64,000 bases of DNA, taken from contig JAHYIO010000005.1 of the NCBI GenBank assembly GCA_020543525.1, positions 1,166,001-1,230,000 of the forward strand, written 5' to 3'. Below, in pieces: positions 36,834-45,710 of this stretch (position 1 is its first letter; each line of letters begins with the position of its first letter). The translations under genes and the position numbers were made by a program. Origin of the DNA: Coriolopsis trogii (taxonomy: Eukaryota > Basidiomycota > Agaricomycetes > Polyporales > Polyporaceae). The notes under the pieces were generated by a model that was given only the letters and a program-made list of their open reading frames with translations, did not search any database and was not told where the DNA came from.

Positions 36834-38977
36834 TCAATGCTCGCACATGTTGAACTCGAGCTCGTACACCTGCTCGTTGTGCTCGACCACGAACTGCGAG
36901 CGCTCCTTCATCAGCAGCTCCCGGTCCTCCTCCGCCTGCTTGCGCGAGAGGGTGCCCTCCTTGACGAAGCCGGCGACCATGTCGAACAGCTCCTGGGGCA
37001 GCCGCCCGAGCGCGGGCTCCTTCTCCATCTCGTCCGCCGCCCAGTCCTCCTGCTGCGCGGGCACGTCCGACGTCGACAGCACCTCCGTCCCCGGGTTCAC
37101 GAGGAAGAACGCGAGGATCTTGCGGAACCCGGGGCGGGACGGGTCCGCGAGCGCGAACGGCTCGACGTGGTGCTGGTAGACGTTCGGGAACGAGACGCAC
37201 TTATCCTGCTCGGCGAGGATGTGCCCGAGCGGCTGGTTGAGCGCGTCGTCGCCCGCGAAGCCGTAGACGGTGCGGTACCCCCTGTTGTCGGACTGCTCGT
37301 ACGTCATGTCGACGGCGGACTCTTCGCCCGCGCCGACGGTCATCCGGAAGGCGAGCTTGGACTCGGAGATGTTCGAGCACGCGTAGTAGTAGAGCCCGGT
37401 CGCGACGATGTCCTCGTTCGCCATGCCCTCGACGTGCCACGCGCCGCCCGGGTAGGAGGGGCGCTCGGGCGTGAGGACGATGTTCGCGAGCTTGACGATC
37501 ACCTGGAGCTTCTTGCCCTTGAGCGTGTACGAGGCGCGTGCGGACTCGGCCGTCGGGCTGAAGGGGCGGCACTCGGGCAGGGCGGGCCACCGGTGCTCCT
37601 CTGACCATTTCTCTTCGGCGTCCCAGTCTTGGCCAAAGTCGGGCCGCGCGCGCTCGGCGGCGTCGTACCAGTCGTACGGCTTCACGTCGAACGCGGGCTC
37701 TGGGTCCGCCGAGAGCGCGTCGGAGAGGACGCGCTCGAAGAGCAGGACGAAGCGGGCGAGGATGGAGGCGATGGGCGGGTAGAGCGCGGCGTGCCGGCGA
37801 GGGTGCAGGTTGTTGATGTACCCGAGCGCGCACACTTGGTCGCCGGAAGGCGAGACTTGGAAGTCGGTTGGGAGCCACTGGCACGACGTGCATCAGGCGA
37901 AAAACCAGACCGTGAAAGGCGAGTTTTCTTCCCGCGCAGTCTTGCCTTTCACGGGAGTTCAACACCCATATTCTGAGCAGGGATATCAATGCCTTATTGA
38001 CCATTTCCATAGGTTTTTGGGAAAAGGAAGCCTTTCTCACCAAGGGAAAGGTCCACATTGTAGTCAAAGGCACAAGAAAGGCCTCCTTTCACGCTTTCTT
38101 AGTAAGTAAATGCTCGATAAAGATATATAATCCGGCCGTAGGAAATCGTCATCATATCTACGGGAAAGGAAAGACTGCGCGGGAAAATAACTCGCCTTTC
38201 ACGGCCTGGTTTTTTGCCCCATGCACGTCGTGTGGTACTGCTCGGACATGGCCCAGTCCTCCAAGCATTCGTAGCTCATGCGTTCCAGGTATTCCTCCTT
38301 GGAGAGGATCGCGACGGATACTGTGCCCGTCTCTGGATCCTTCTTGCGGACGTAGGATTTGCCGATGCGGAGTGGGTAGAGCGATGGATGGACGAGGTCG
38401 AGGACCTGATTGTCTGAGCCCGGGTGCCAGTCCTTCTCTTCGTCCGGCACAGACTCGAGAAGTTCAGAGACGGCGTTGACGAACTGATCCTTGAGCTCTG
38501 GCGGAATAAGCGAACGCGACTCGTGTACGCAGTGGATAGAGGTCGCCTACAGCATGCATTCAACAGTCAGCGTCGTGAACACATACACGGCAAGAGCCCG
38601 TGACTGCTCACGTATATTCCGGTCTCTGGGTCGCGCTGGGACGCGACGTGCTTGAGCTCGTCAAAGATGTAGTCGAGCTGGGCGTCGGTGATGGGATCGC
38701 GCGGCCATGGTTTAGGGTTCACTCGGTCGGATTCCTCGACGCGCTTCTCGCCTCCCCAGAACTTGTCGACGAGCGCGGCGTCGCTCTCGACCATCTCCTG
38801 GCGCCACTTGGCGGCGAGGGCGGGGTCGTTCACCTTCTCCCACCAGTTCGGCTTTGAGCGAATGCTGCCCGAGAGCTGGCGCATGCGCAACTCGAGGAGG
38901 GGGACCGGCTCGCGGGTGATGAAGGAGAAAGGGGTGTCGAAGTCGTTGCGCGGACTGGTCCGTCTGAGGTCAGACAT
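36834..38977 (-). pseudogene. DUF4246 family gene interrupted by a MITE
   Basis: DUF4246 proteins are fungal proteins of unknown function, some annotated as 2OG-oxygenase-like. ATG at 38977 (MSDLRRTSPRNDFDTPFSF). Exon 1 runs to 38612 and a 65-nt intron ends at 38547. Exon 2 carries HPSLYPLRIGKSYV and YECLEDWAMSEQYHTTC, where the frame meets the insertion and stops after a few codons (TGA near 38199). Beyond the insertion the gene resumes with QWLPTDFQVSPSGDQVCALG, YINNLHPRRHAALYP, YPGGAWHVEGMANEDIVATG, AFRMTVGAGEESAVD, FPNVYQHHVEPFALADPSRP and GFRKILAFFLVNPG, ending NMCEH at 36834. Both halves are well preserved, so the damage is recent. I found no in-frame GT-AG pair that would splice the insert out. 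Confidence 0.75.
37891..38222. mobile_element. MITE-like element with about 60-bp terminal inverted repeats
   Basis: The ends are inverted copies: left GGCGAAAAACCAGACCGTG (from about 37896) and the right end read in reverse GGCAAAAAACCAGGCCGTG (from about 38218). Similarity continues through AAAGGCGAGTT and CCCGCGCAGTCTT to about 60 bp with some seven mismatches. No coding capacity. The flanks carry a 10-bp near-direct repeat, GCACGACGTG (37881-37890) and GCACGTCGTG (38223-38232), a plausible target duplication. A 9-10-bp duplication with long inverted repeats suggests a Mutator-like (or less likely hAT) parent. Confidence 0.75.
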
Positions 38978-39200
38978 GGCTGCTGTGGGAGGTCAATGAG
39001 GTTCTCCGAACGAGAGTGCCAGGCGATTTATACAAATTCTCGCCCTGGAGAGGTCCCGCTGGGTCCCACCGATCGACTCGTGGTGACAGCGCATGTGATG
39101 GGCGGCGGCTCCTATGTTTGCACAGCCGCCGCCCCCCGACGCCCGACGCCCGACGCACTTTCCATTATAGGCATATCGCGCCTCAGGGCCTCAGCCGTGA

Positions 39201-39498
39201 TGTAACGGCCCCGCCGTTACACGAGCCTCATGGTCACTCGTAGACACGGTCCCGTGATGTACTTACCTTTTCTGTAGACCGCGACGTCGCGCACGGTCAT
39301 CCCCCGACTCCCTTTGTACCTGTTTGCCCCGCTCGTGGCCGCCACCATCGATAGCGGCCTCGTATATAGTCCTGTACGCGCTCGTTCGCGCCCCTCGCGG
39401 AATCAACACCAGTTTCGGGCCCCCTGCCCTCTCTCTGCCTCTCTCTCTGTCCGTCTCTCTTCGGTCTCCCGCCCTCGGTCCCCGACGCGCCCGTTACA
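39201..39498 (+). repeat. 5' long terminal repeat
   Basis: 298 bp, TG...CA ends. A TATA box GTATATAG lies at 39362-39369. The first 20 bases hold an 8-bp stem palindrome (GTAACGGC / GCCGTTAC, 39202-39220). Confidence 0.97.
39397..39406 (+). other. putative 5' end of retrotransposon mRNA, complementary to the PBS
   Basis: GCGGAATCAA, 34 bp after the start of the TATA box, is the exact reverse complement of TTGATTCCGC at 39501-39510 just past the LTR. Confidence 0.55.
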
Positions 39499-39500
39499 GT

Positions 39501-39510
39501 TTGATTCCGC
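39501..39510 (+). other. candidate self-priming primer-binding site
   Basis: TTGATTCCGC begins 2 bp after the LTR end. There is no TGG as in tRNA-primed elements, but there is a perfect 10-nt match in reverse to LTR positions 39397-39406. Confidence 0.55.
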
Positions 39511-39658
39511 CCCCACACACTCCTTTCGTCCGGCCTATCCCCTCCGACCGCGCCCATACGTAAATCGTGTGGGAGCCATCTGTCCAACCTTTCGACTTCC
39601 ATTTAGCGCCCACGGCGCTCGACAGCCTCCCGCTCTAATATATTCAACCCCCCTCGCA

Positions 39659-40891
39659 ATGGCCTTCCCTGGACACCCCGACGACCCTTCGAACGCATGG
39701 GGTGGCCCCGCGCCCTACAACCCTTCCCAGAATGCACCACAATTGCCCCAGCAGCCTGCTGAACCTGTGTCGACGGCCCCGCTTGGCCTCGACCAGGCTC
39801 AGTTTCAGCAGTACCTCGCGCAGGCCATCCTCAACCTCAGCACACGCTCCGAGGCCGTTGAACATTTCCAAAACCTCAATGCAGAGGTCTTCAAGGCTCT
39901 CAGCGAACGCCTCCGCGAGCAATCCGCGCACAACCAGGAGTTCTACGACAACCTGAAGGACCTACGCGATAAGTTTTCCTCTTTTTCTTTTTCTTCTTCG
40001 TCTCCCTCTGCGCCGTCGGGCTCTGGCACCTCTCGCGCACCATCAATCAAGGTGCCTGAGCCCCGCAAGTTCAACGGCTCCGCTATGCAGGTCGAGCCGT
40101 TCCTTCGGGACCTCGATACTGCTATCTATCTTCAACGTGACGCGTTCCGCTTGGATCGCGAGCGCTCGATGTACCTCGTCTCTCATTTGGGCGATGGTGC
40201 ACCGACGTCTTGGTACGTCTTCATTCAGCAGACGAACAACGCGCTCCTGGACGACTATCCGAAGTTTGTCCAAGAGTTCAGGCGCCGTTTCCAGGACCCC
40301 AACCTTGCTACGACGTACCTAGCCAAGCTCGACAAGCTTGAGCAGACTGGGTCCGCCGCCGTCTACGCTAACCTTTTTACCGAATATTTAGGTCACCTCC
40401 ACTGGACCAACGAAGCCCTCAAGATCGTGCGCTTCGACCGCGGCCTCAAGCCCGACCTCCGCCGTGAGCTCGTCCGCATTGAGCGTCCCAACACTCTGCA
40501 AGCATGGATTCCGACTGTCATCGACATCGACAACAAGATCCATGCTCTCGAAAATCAACTCAAGGCCTCGTCGCGCAAGTCTGGCAAGGACGCGCGTCAC
40601 GACCGCACGTTCACGCCGCGTGGTCTGACCACAACCACGACTGCCACCACCACCGCTCCCGCTGCGGCCGGCTCCAACGAGCATGTGCCCATGGAGATCG
40701 ATGCGACCAACAACCAGCCCCTGACGACCACGAAGCGTGGCCCCATCACGCAGGCCGAGCGTCAGCGTCGCATCGACAATGACCTCTGCCTCTACTGCGC
40801 TCAGACTGGCCACCGTCGGGACACCTGTCCTCGACGTCTCGCTCACGCCGCCGCACGCACCGCAAGGGCCAATCCTTCGGGAAAAGCCTAA
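39659..40891 (+). CDS. gag: gag polyprotein of the chromovirus
   Basis: 410 residues from ATG 39659 (MAFPGHPDDPSNAWGG) to TAA 40889-40891. Retrotransposon gag domain around VPEPRKFNGSAMQVEPFLRD, DDYPKFVQEFRRRFQDPN and LGHLHWTNEALKIVRFDRGL. A coiled or Ser-rich linker precedes it. Near the C-terminus is a zinc knuckle CLYCAQTGHRRDTC (CX2CX4HX4C). Forms the virus-like particle and binds element RNA. The pol frame overlaps its last 109 nt in the -1 frame, and a slippery heptamer lies at its last codons. Confidence 0.95.
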   Translation: MAFPGHPDDPSNAWGGPAPYNPSQNAPQLPQQPAEPVSTAPLGLDQAQFQQYLAQAILNLSTRSEAVEHFQNLNAEVFKALSERLREQSAHNQEFYDNLKDLRDKFSSFSFSSSSPSAPSGSGTSRAPSIKVPEPRKFNGSAMQVEPFLRDLDTAIYLQRDAFRLDRERSMYLVSHLGDGAPTSWYVFIQQTNNALLDDYPKFVQEFRRRFQDPNLATTYLAKLDKLEQTGSAAVYANLFTEYLGHLHWTNEALKIVRFDRGLKPDLRRELVRIERPNTLQAWIPTVIDIDNKIHALENQLKASSRKSGKDARHDRTFTPRGLTTTTTATTTAPAAAGSNEHVPMEIDATNNQPLTTTKRGPITQAERQRRIDNDLCLYCAQTGHRRDTCPRRLAHAAARTARANPSGKA

Positions 40892-43800
40892 GCCGGAGCT
40901 CATCACCTGTCCCGGAGCTCCCAGCCGTCAACACTGGGACGCAGGCTATCCCGCCAGGGGTTCCGACGCACGTCCGGCTCGATAACGGCGTGTGGATACC
41001 GAGTCTCCCTGCGGAGGCTCCCGTTTTCCGTCTCTCTACTCACGTTCATGCATCTCCGCACTCATCTCATCATTTCTTCATCCCTGTTTCTCTCAAGTTT
41101 CCGAACAGAAAACCCATCGACACGTTCGCGCTCGTTGACAGCGGCGCGACGGACTCATGCATTTCCCTCTCTTTTGCTACCATACATAATCTCCCGTGCC
41201 ATCTGAAGGACGAGCCTATACCTGTCCGCGCCGTTGATGACCGCCCGATCGCGACGGGTTTCGTTACGCATGACGTTGTGACTTCGCTTCACCTTCATGA
41301 ACACTTGGAGATCATCTCTCTGGGTGTTGTCTCTGTTGCTTACCCCATCATCTTAGGTCTTGACTGGCTTAAACGCCATAATCCGTCCATCGACTGGACG
41401 TGTTCCCAGCTGGCTTTGTCCTGCTGCGGGAAAAGTATCTCCCCTGTCTCCTCTGGTGGAATTGGCAGAGGCCATATCCATACTCCGATCTCTGTCTCTG
41501 CACTCCAGTCGTGCGCACCCACCGCTGTTGGTCTCGGTTTGAGCCTTCGCGGTTGTACTCTCGTTCCATCCGTTCCTGACAACCTCGCTCGCTCTGATCA
41601 AGCGTCGGGTTGGCCTCGTGCTCGAGGCTCTCCGTTCCTCTCCACGTCCATTCTCCCTTGGTATTCTCCGCGCTTTGCATTCCCCCTTGGCAGTGGCCGA
41701 ATAGGGATGCCTCCGTCTACTGACTCTGTTTTATATCCTAGGCCTCCGACCTCTGTCGTTGCTCACCTTGGCAGCGGCCGAACCAAGCACGACATGTCTT
41801 CCAACTCCTCCGCAGCCCCACGTCCGACGCTCAACGTCAAGTTCATCAACTCTGCCCGCTTTCGCAAGATTGCGCGCAACAATGAGACCGCTGCCCTCTG
41901 GTACCACCCGGAAGGATCTCGGGGCTTCACGATCGCCGCTGGGTACCTTGGTGACTCGACCCATGCTGTCCCAGGCCCAGCGTCCGTTCCTCCCGAGCCT
42001 CCACCATCCGACGACTTCCTCCAGCACATTCCCAGCAAATATCACGACTACGCCTCGGTCTTCTCGCCTGTCGAGGTTGAGAACCTCCCGCCACATCGCC
42101 CAGGCTTTGACGCTGTGATCGAGCTCGAGGATGGCAAGTCGCCGCCGTTCGGTCCTCTCTACCACCTGTCCCAACAAGAACGCGAGGTCCTCTTTGACTA
42201 TGTCGAGACCAACCTTCGCAAGGGATTCATCCGACGCTCCTCTTCTCCTGCCGCCTCCCCCGTGCTCTTCGTCCGCAAGAAGACTGGCGAGCTCCGCCTC
42301 TGCGTCAACTACCGCGGGCTCAATGCCATCATGAAGAAGAACCGCTATCCTCTCCCACTCTTCGACGACCTCCTCGATCGCGTTCAGGGTTGTCGTGTCT
42401 TCACGGTCTTAGACCTGAAGAACGCGTTCAATCTCATCCACATACGCGAGGGTGACGAGTGGAAAACCGCGTTCCGCACCCACCTCGGTCTTTTTGAATA
42501 TACGGTTATGCCTTTCGGCCTCACTAACGCTCCCGGCATCTTTCAGGGCTTCATCCAGGACACGCTGCGTGACTTGCTCGATGTCGTCTGCGTCGTCTAC
42601 ATCGATGACATACTAATCTTTTCGAAGTCCCAGGAAGAACATGACGAGCATGTCCGTCTCGTCCTCGACCGTCTACGCTCTGCGGGACTCTTCGCTAACG
42701 CGAAGAAGTGCGCCTTCGACCAGCCTGAAGTCGAGTACTTAGGGTATCTCGTCGGGTCGGATGGCATCAAGATGCACCCCGCCAAGCTCGACACCATCGC
42801 GAACTGGCCTGAACCTGCGAGCGTGAAGGATGTCCAGTCCTTCCTCGGGTTCACCAACTTCTACCGCCGGTTCATCGACAACTACGCGCGCATCGTCCTC
42901 CCGCTCAACGCTCTCACCAAGAAGGACGCACGAGCAGCTCCGTTTACCCTGACCTCTGCGGCCGCCAACGCGTTTCATGCGCTGAAGCGTGCCTTCACGT
43001 CCTCTCCTCTACTTCGGCACTTCGACCCTTGTCTCCCATGCACGCTCGCCACGGACGCATCCGACTATGCTATCGCTGGCGTCCTTCACCAACCCGACGA
43101 GCTTGGACTTCTCCACCCCGTCGCCTACTTCTCACGCAAGCTTTCTCCAGCTGAGATCAACTACGAGGTGTATGACAAGGAACTCCTCGCTATCGTCGAG
43201 TCCTTCCGCGACATGCGCGCATGGCTCATCGGCACCAACCCTCCTGTCTCTGTTGTCTCCGACCACAAAAACCTCAAGTATTTCATGACGTCGCGTGTCC
43301 TCAACCGCCATCAAGCTCGATGGTCGATGTTCCTCTCCGAGTTCAACTTTCGCCTCGACTATGCCCCAGGCCTGAAGAACCCCGCTGATGGGCCCTCGAG
43401 GCGTGTCGACTTCGCGCCTCGGAAGGGGGATGACGTCCTCCGAGAGAACGAAAAGATCCTGTTGACTCCTTTGCACACAGAGCGCCTTCGTGACAAAGCT
43501 GACGCTTCGGCGAATGCTACGTCTCCCTCGCCTCCCAGAATCCAGATCTCCGCCATTACGACTCTCAGCCTCGTTGACTCTGAGTTCCATGAGCGCTATC
43601 AGCACGCGCTGCGCTCCGACCAAGAGTGGCGCGCCGCTGTGGCTCGGAATGACAAGGACTTTACCGTCGAGGGCGATCGCGTACTCTACCGCGGTCTCCT
43701 CTTCGTTCCTATGTCTTTGCGTGCTGACGTTTTTCGCTCTAGGCACGATTCTGTTCTTGCAGGTCACCCTGGTCGTCAAAAGACCTTAAACCTTGTCCTT

Positions 43801-45417
43801 CGGGACTACTCGTGGCCTGGTGTGACCCAGACGGTGCGCAGCTACGTTCAGGCTTGCGACACCTGCGGTCGCATCAAGACTCCGCGCCACAAGCCCTTCG
43901 GACTCTTGCAGCCGCTCGAGATCCCCGACCGGCCTTGGAGATCCATATCCATGGACTTCATTGTCAAGCTGCCGTTGTCGCATGGGTATGATTCCATTCT
44001 GGTCGTCTGCGACCATCTCACTCGCTACGCACACTTTATTCCTTGCAATGAGTTGATGGATGCGCCGGCTCTTGCCTGGCTATTCCTCGACCGTGTCATT
44101 CATTATCATGGCCTCCCTTCGTTCATTGTTTCGGACAGAGGCTCGACTTTTGTTTCCAAGTTTTGGACAGAACTTACCTCTCTTCTGCGCACAGACCTCA
44201 AGCACTCGACCGCCTATCATCCACAGACGGACGGCCTCACGGAGCGTACAAATCAGACCCTTGAGAGGTACCTCCGGGCCTATGTCTCGTACCAACAGGA
44301 TGATTGGGTCGACTATCTGCTGCTCGCCGAGTTTGCGTTCAACAACCACGAGAGCGACTCGACGAAGCAGTCTCCCTTCTTTGCCAACTACGGCTTTCAC
44401 CCCGCCTTCGATCCTCAGCTCTCCGACCGCTCCTCCGTCCCTGCTGCTGCCGATATTGCTGTGCGTTTAGCACGTCTTCATGACGAGCTGCGCCTGCAGT
44501 TGAAGGCTGCGCAGGATCGACAATCCGTCTACTACAACCACCGCGTCTCGGACAGTCCGTCGTACAAGCCTGGCCAGCTTGTGTGGTTGCTTCGACGCCA
44601 CATCAAGACGACTCGACCATCCGACAAACTTGACCATCGACGCCTCGGTCCCTTCCCCATCGAACGCGCTATATCCCCCTTAGCTTACAAACTCACTCTC
44701 CCTTCGTATCTTTCTCGCCTTCATCCCATTTTCCATGTCTCTCTTCTCGAACCCTACCATGATCCGTCTTCACTTCATCCCGCTCCCGCTTCTGTTCCTT
44801 TTGAAATCGCTCCGGACGAATCTCCATCTCCGCCCATCGCATCCATTCTCGACTGTCGGAAGATCGGACAGCGTTACGAGTACCTCGTGCGCTGGAAGAA
44901 CCTCTCGACGGACGAAAATTCTTGGGTCCCCCTCTCCGACATCCCTACCTCCGACAACGAACTGCTCGAAAGGTTCCATCGTCGACACACCCGTTCTCCA
45001 CATCCTCCCCGTTCTATATTTGAGCGCCGCGCGCTCGAAGCATCTACTACTAATGTTGTTTCTCCCCTTTCTGCTCCTCAGGTCCCATCCGCTGCACCCG
45101 CGTCGCCCGCCTCCGAACCTGCTCCCGCTACCTCCACGCCGTCCTCCGCACCTGCCCCTCGTGCTCCTCCTGCCATCCCGCCCTCCGTCACCCGCACCCG
45201 TCCGCGTCAATCCCCGAGTGGAGTACACTCCACCATCGCAGACTACGCTCCGTTCCGGACGAGTCTCGCGTCCACGGCCTCGTGCAGATGCGTAGCGGCT
45301 TGGATGGCTGTTGGCCAAGAGCTATGCGTGCGAGGCTCGCATGTCGTGAACTTGATGGCCCGTTGCGGGAATCCTGTCCGCGTCGTCGCGCTCTCCCTTG
45401 AGGAGGAGGTAGTGTAA
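40783..45417 (+). CDS. pol: pol polyprotein of the chromovirus (PR-RT-RH-IN-chromodomain)
   Basis: Open frame from just after TGA 40780-40782 to TAA 45415-45417; no ATG is needed if made by -1 frameshifting from gag. Protease DSGATDSCI (about 41139). Reverse transcriptase: LRLCVNYRGLNAI, FTVLDLKNAFNLIHI, MPFGLTNAPGIFQ, VVYIDDILIFSKS. RNase H: LATDASDYAIAGVLHQ. Integrase: zinc-binding HHCC region (GHPGRQKTL...ACDTCGRIK), DDE core with SMDFIVKLPL, VSDRGSTFVSKFW and HPQTDGLTERTNQTLERY. C-terminal chromodomain YEYLVRWKNLSTDENSWVP. A Pro/Ala/Ser-rich tail follows. The stop codon lies inside the 3' LTR. No internal stop or frameshift was seen. Confidence 0.95.
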   Translation, partial: PLPLLRSDWPPSGHLSSTSRSRRRTHRKGQSFGKSLSRSSSPVPELPAVNTGTQAIPPGVPTHVRLDNGVWIPSLPAEAPVFRLSTHVHASPHSSHHFFIPVSLKFPNRKPIDTFALVDSGATDSCISLSFATIHNLPCHLKDEPIPVRAVDDRPIATGFVTHDVVTSLHLHEHLEIISLGVVSVAYPIILGLDWLKRHNPSIDWTCSQLALSCCGKSISPVSSGGIGRGHIHTPISVSALQSCAPTAVGLGLSLRGCTLVPSVPDNLARSDQASGWPRARGSPFLSTSILPWYSPRFAFPLGSGRIGMPPSTDSVLYPRPPTSVVAHLGSGRTKHDMSSNSSAAPRPTLNVKFINSARFRKIARNNETAALWYHPEGSRGFTIAAGYLGDSTHAVPGPASVPPEPPPSDDFLQHIPSKYHDYASVFSPVEVENLPPHRPGFDAVIELEDGKSPPFGPLYHLSQQEREVLFDYVETNLRKGFIRRSSSPAASPVLFVRKKTGELRLCVNYRGLNAIMKKNRYPLPLFDDLLDRVQGCRVFTVLDLKNAFNLIHIREGDEWKTAFRTHLGLFEYTVMPFGLTNAPGIFQGFIQDTLRDLLDVVCVVYIDDILIFSKSQEEHDEHVRLVLDRLRSAGLFANAKKCAFDQPEVEYLGYLVGSDGIKMHPAKLDTIANWPEPASVKDVQSFLGFTNFYRRFIDNYARIVLPLNALTKKDARAAPFTLTSAAANAFHALKRAFTSSPLLRHFDPCLPCTLATDASDYAIAGVLHQPDELGLLHPVAYFSRKLSPAEINYEVYDKELLAIVESFRDMRAWLIGTNPPVSVVSDHKNLKYFMTSRVLNRHQARWSMFLSEFNFRLDYAPGLKNPADGPSRRVDFAPRKGDDVLRENEKILLTPLHTERLRDKADASANATSPSPPRIQISAITTLSLVDSEFHERYQHALRSDQEWRAAVARNDKDFTVEGDRVLYRGLLFVPMSLRADVFRSRHDSVLAGHPGRQKTLNLVLRDYSWPGVTQTVRSYVQACDTCGRIKTPRHKPFGLLQPLEIPDRPWRSISMDFIVKLPLSHGYDSILVVCDHLTRYAHFIPCNELMDAPALAWLFLDRVIHYHGLPSFIVSDRGSTFVSKFWTELTSLLRTDLKHSTAYHPQTDGLTERTNQTLERYLRAYVSYQQDDWVDYLLLAEFAFNNHESDSTKQSPFFANYGFHPAFDPQLSDRSSVPAAADIAVRLARLHDELRLQLKAAQDRQSVYYNHRVSDSPSYKPGQLVWLLRRHIKTTRPSDKLDHRRLGPFPIERAISPLAYKLTLPSYLSRLHPIFHVSLLEPYHDPSSLHPAPASVPFEIAPDESPSPPIASILDCRKIGQRYEYLVRWKNLSTDENSWVPLSDIPTSDNELLERFHRRHTRSPHPPRSIFERRALEASTTNVVSPLSAPQVPSAAPASPASEPAPATSTPSSAPAPRAPPAIPPSVTRTRPRQSPSGVHSTIADYAPFRTSLASTASCRCVAAWMAVGQELCVRGSHVVNLMARCGNPVRVVALSLEEEVV
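40879..40921 (+). promoter_or_regulatory. -1 ribosomal frameshift signal (slippery site plus hairpin)
   Basis: GGGAAAA at 40879-40885 is in gag register X XXY YYZ (G GGA AAA), two codons before the gag stop. After a 9-nt spacer, GGAGCTC (40895-40901) can pair with GAGCTCC (40915-40921), giving a 7-bp stem and 13-nt loop. Confidence 0.65.
45400..45412 (+). other. polypurine tract
   Basis: GAGGAGGAGGTAG directly abuts the 3' LTR and would prime plus-strand DNA. It is also read as pol codons. Confidence 0.75.
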
Positions 45418-45710
45418 CGGCCCCGCCGTTACACGAGCCTCATGGTCACTCGTAGACACGGTCCCGTGATGTACTTACCTTTTCTGTAGACCGCGACGTC
45501 GCGCACGGTCGTCCCCCGACTCCCTTTGTACCTGTTTGCCCCGCTCGTGGCCGCCACCATCGATAGCGGCCTCGTATATAGTCCTGTACGCGCTCGTTCG
45601 CGCCCCTCGCGGAATCAACACCAGTTTCGGGCCCCCTGCCCTCTCTCTGCCTCTCTCTCTGTCCGTCTCTCTTCGGTCTCCCGCCCTCGGTCCCCGACGC
45701 GCCCGTTACA
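45413..45710 (+). repeat. 3' long terminal repeat
   Basis: 298 bp, identical to the 5' LTR except for one base. Followed by the target duplication CGTGA. Confidence 0.97.

Larger units (their letters stand above)
39201..45710 (+). mobile_element. Ty3/gypsy LTR retrotransposon, chromovirus lineage, intact
   Basis: Complete element of 6,510 bp. Order: 5' LTR, PBS-like site, gag, pol (protease, reverse transcriptase, RNase H, integrase, chromodomain), polypurine tract, 3' LTR. LTRs are each 298 bp, start TGTAACGG and end CCGTTACA (8-bp inverted ends), and differ at one base that I can see (A at 39299 versus G at the matching site). The 5-bp target duplication is CGTGA (39196-39200 and 45711-45715). 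Domain order RT-RNaseH-IN and a C-terminal chromodomain place it among chromoviruses. Both main frames are open, so it may be mobile. Confidence 0.97.

Noticed and set aside
37891..38222. MITE as a normal intron of the DUF4246 gene
   Set aside because: Available GT donors near the left edge and AG acceptors near the right edge do not keep the frame into QWLPTDF.
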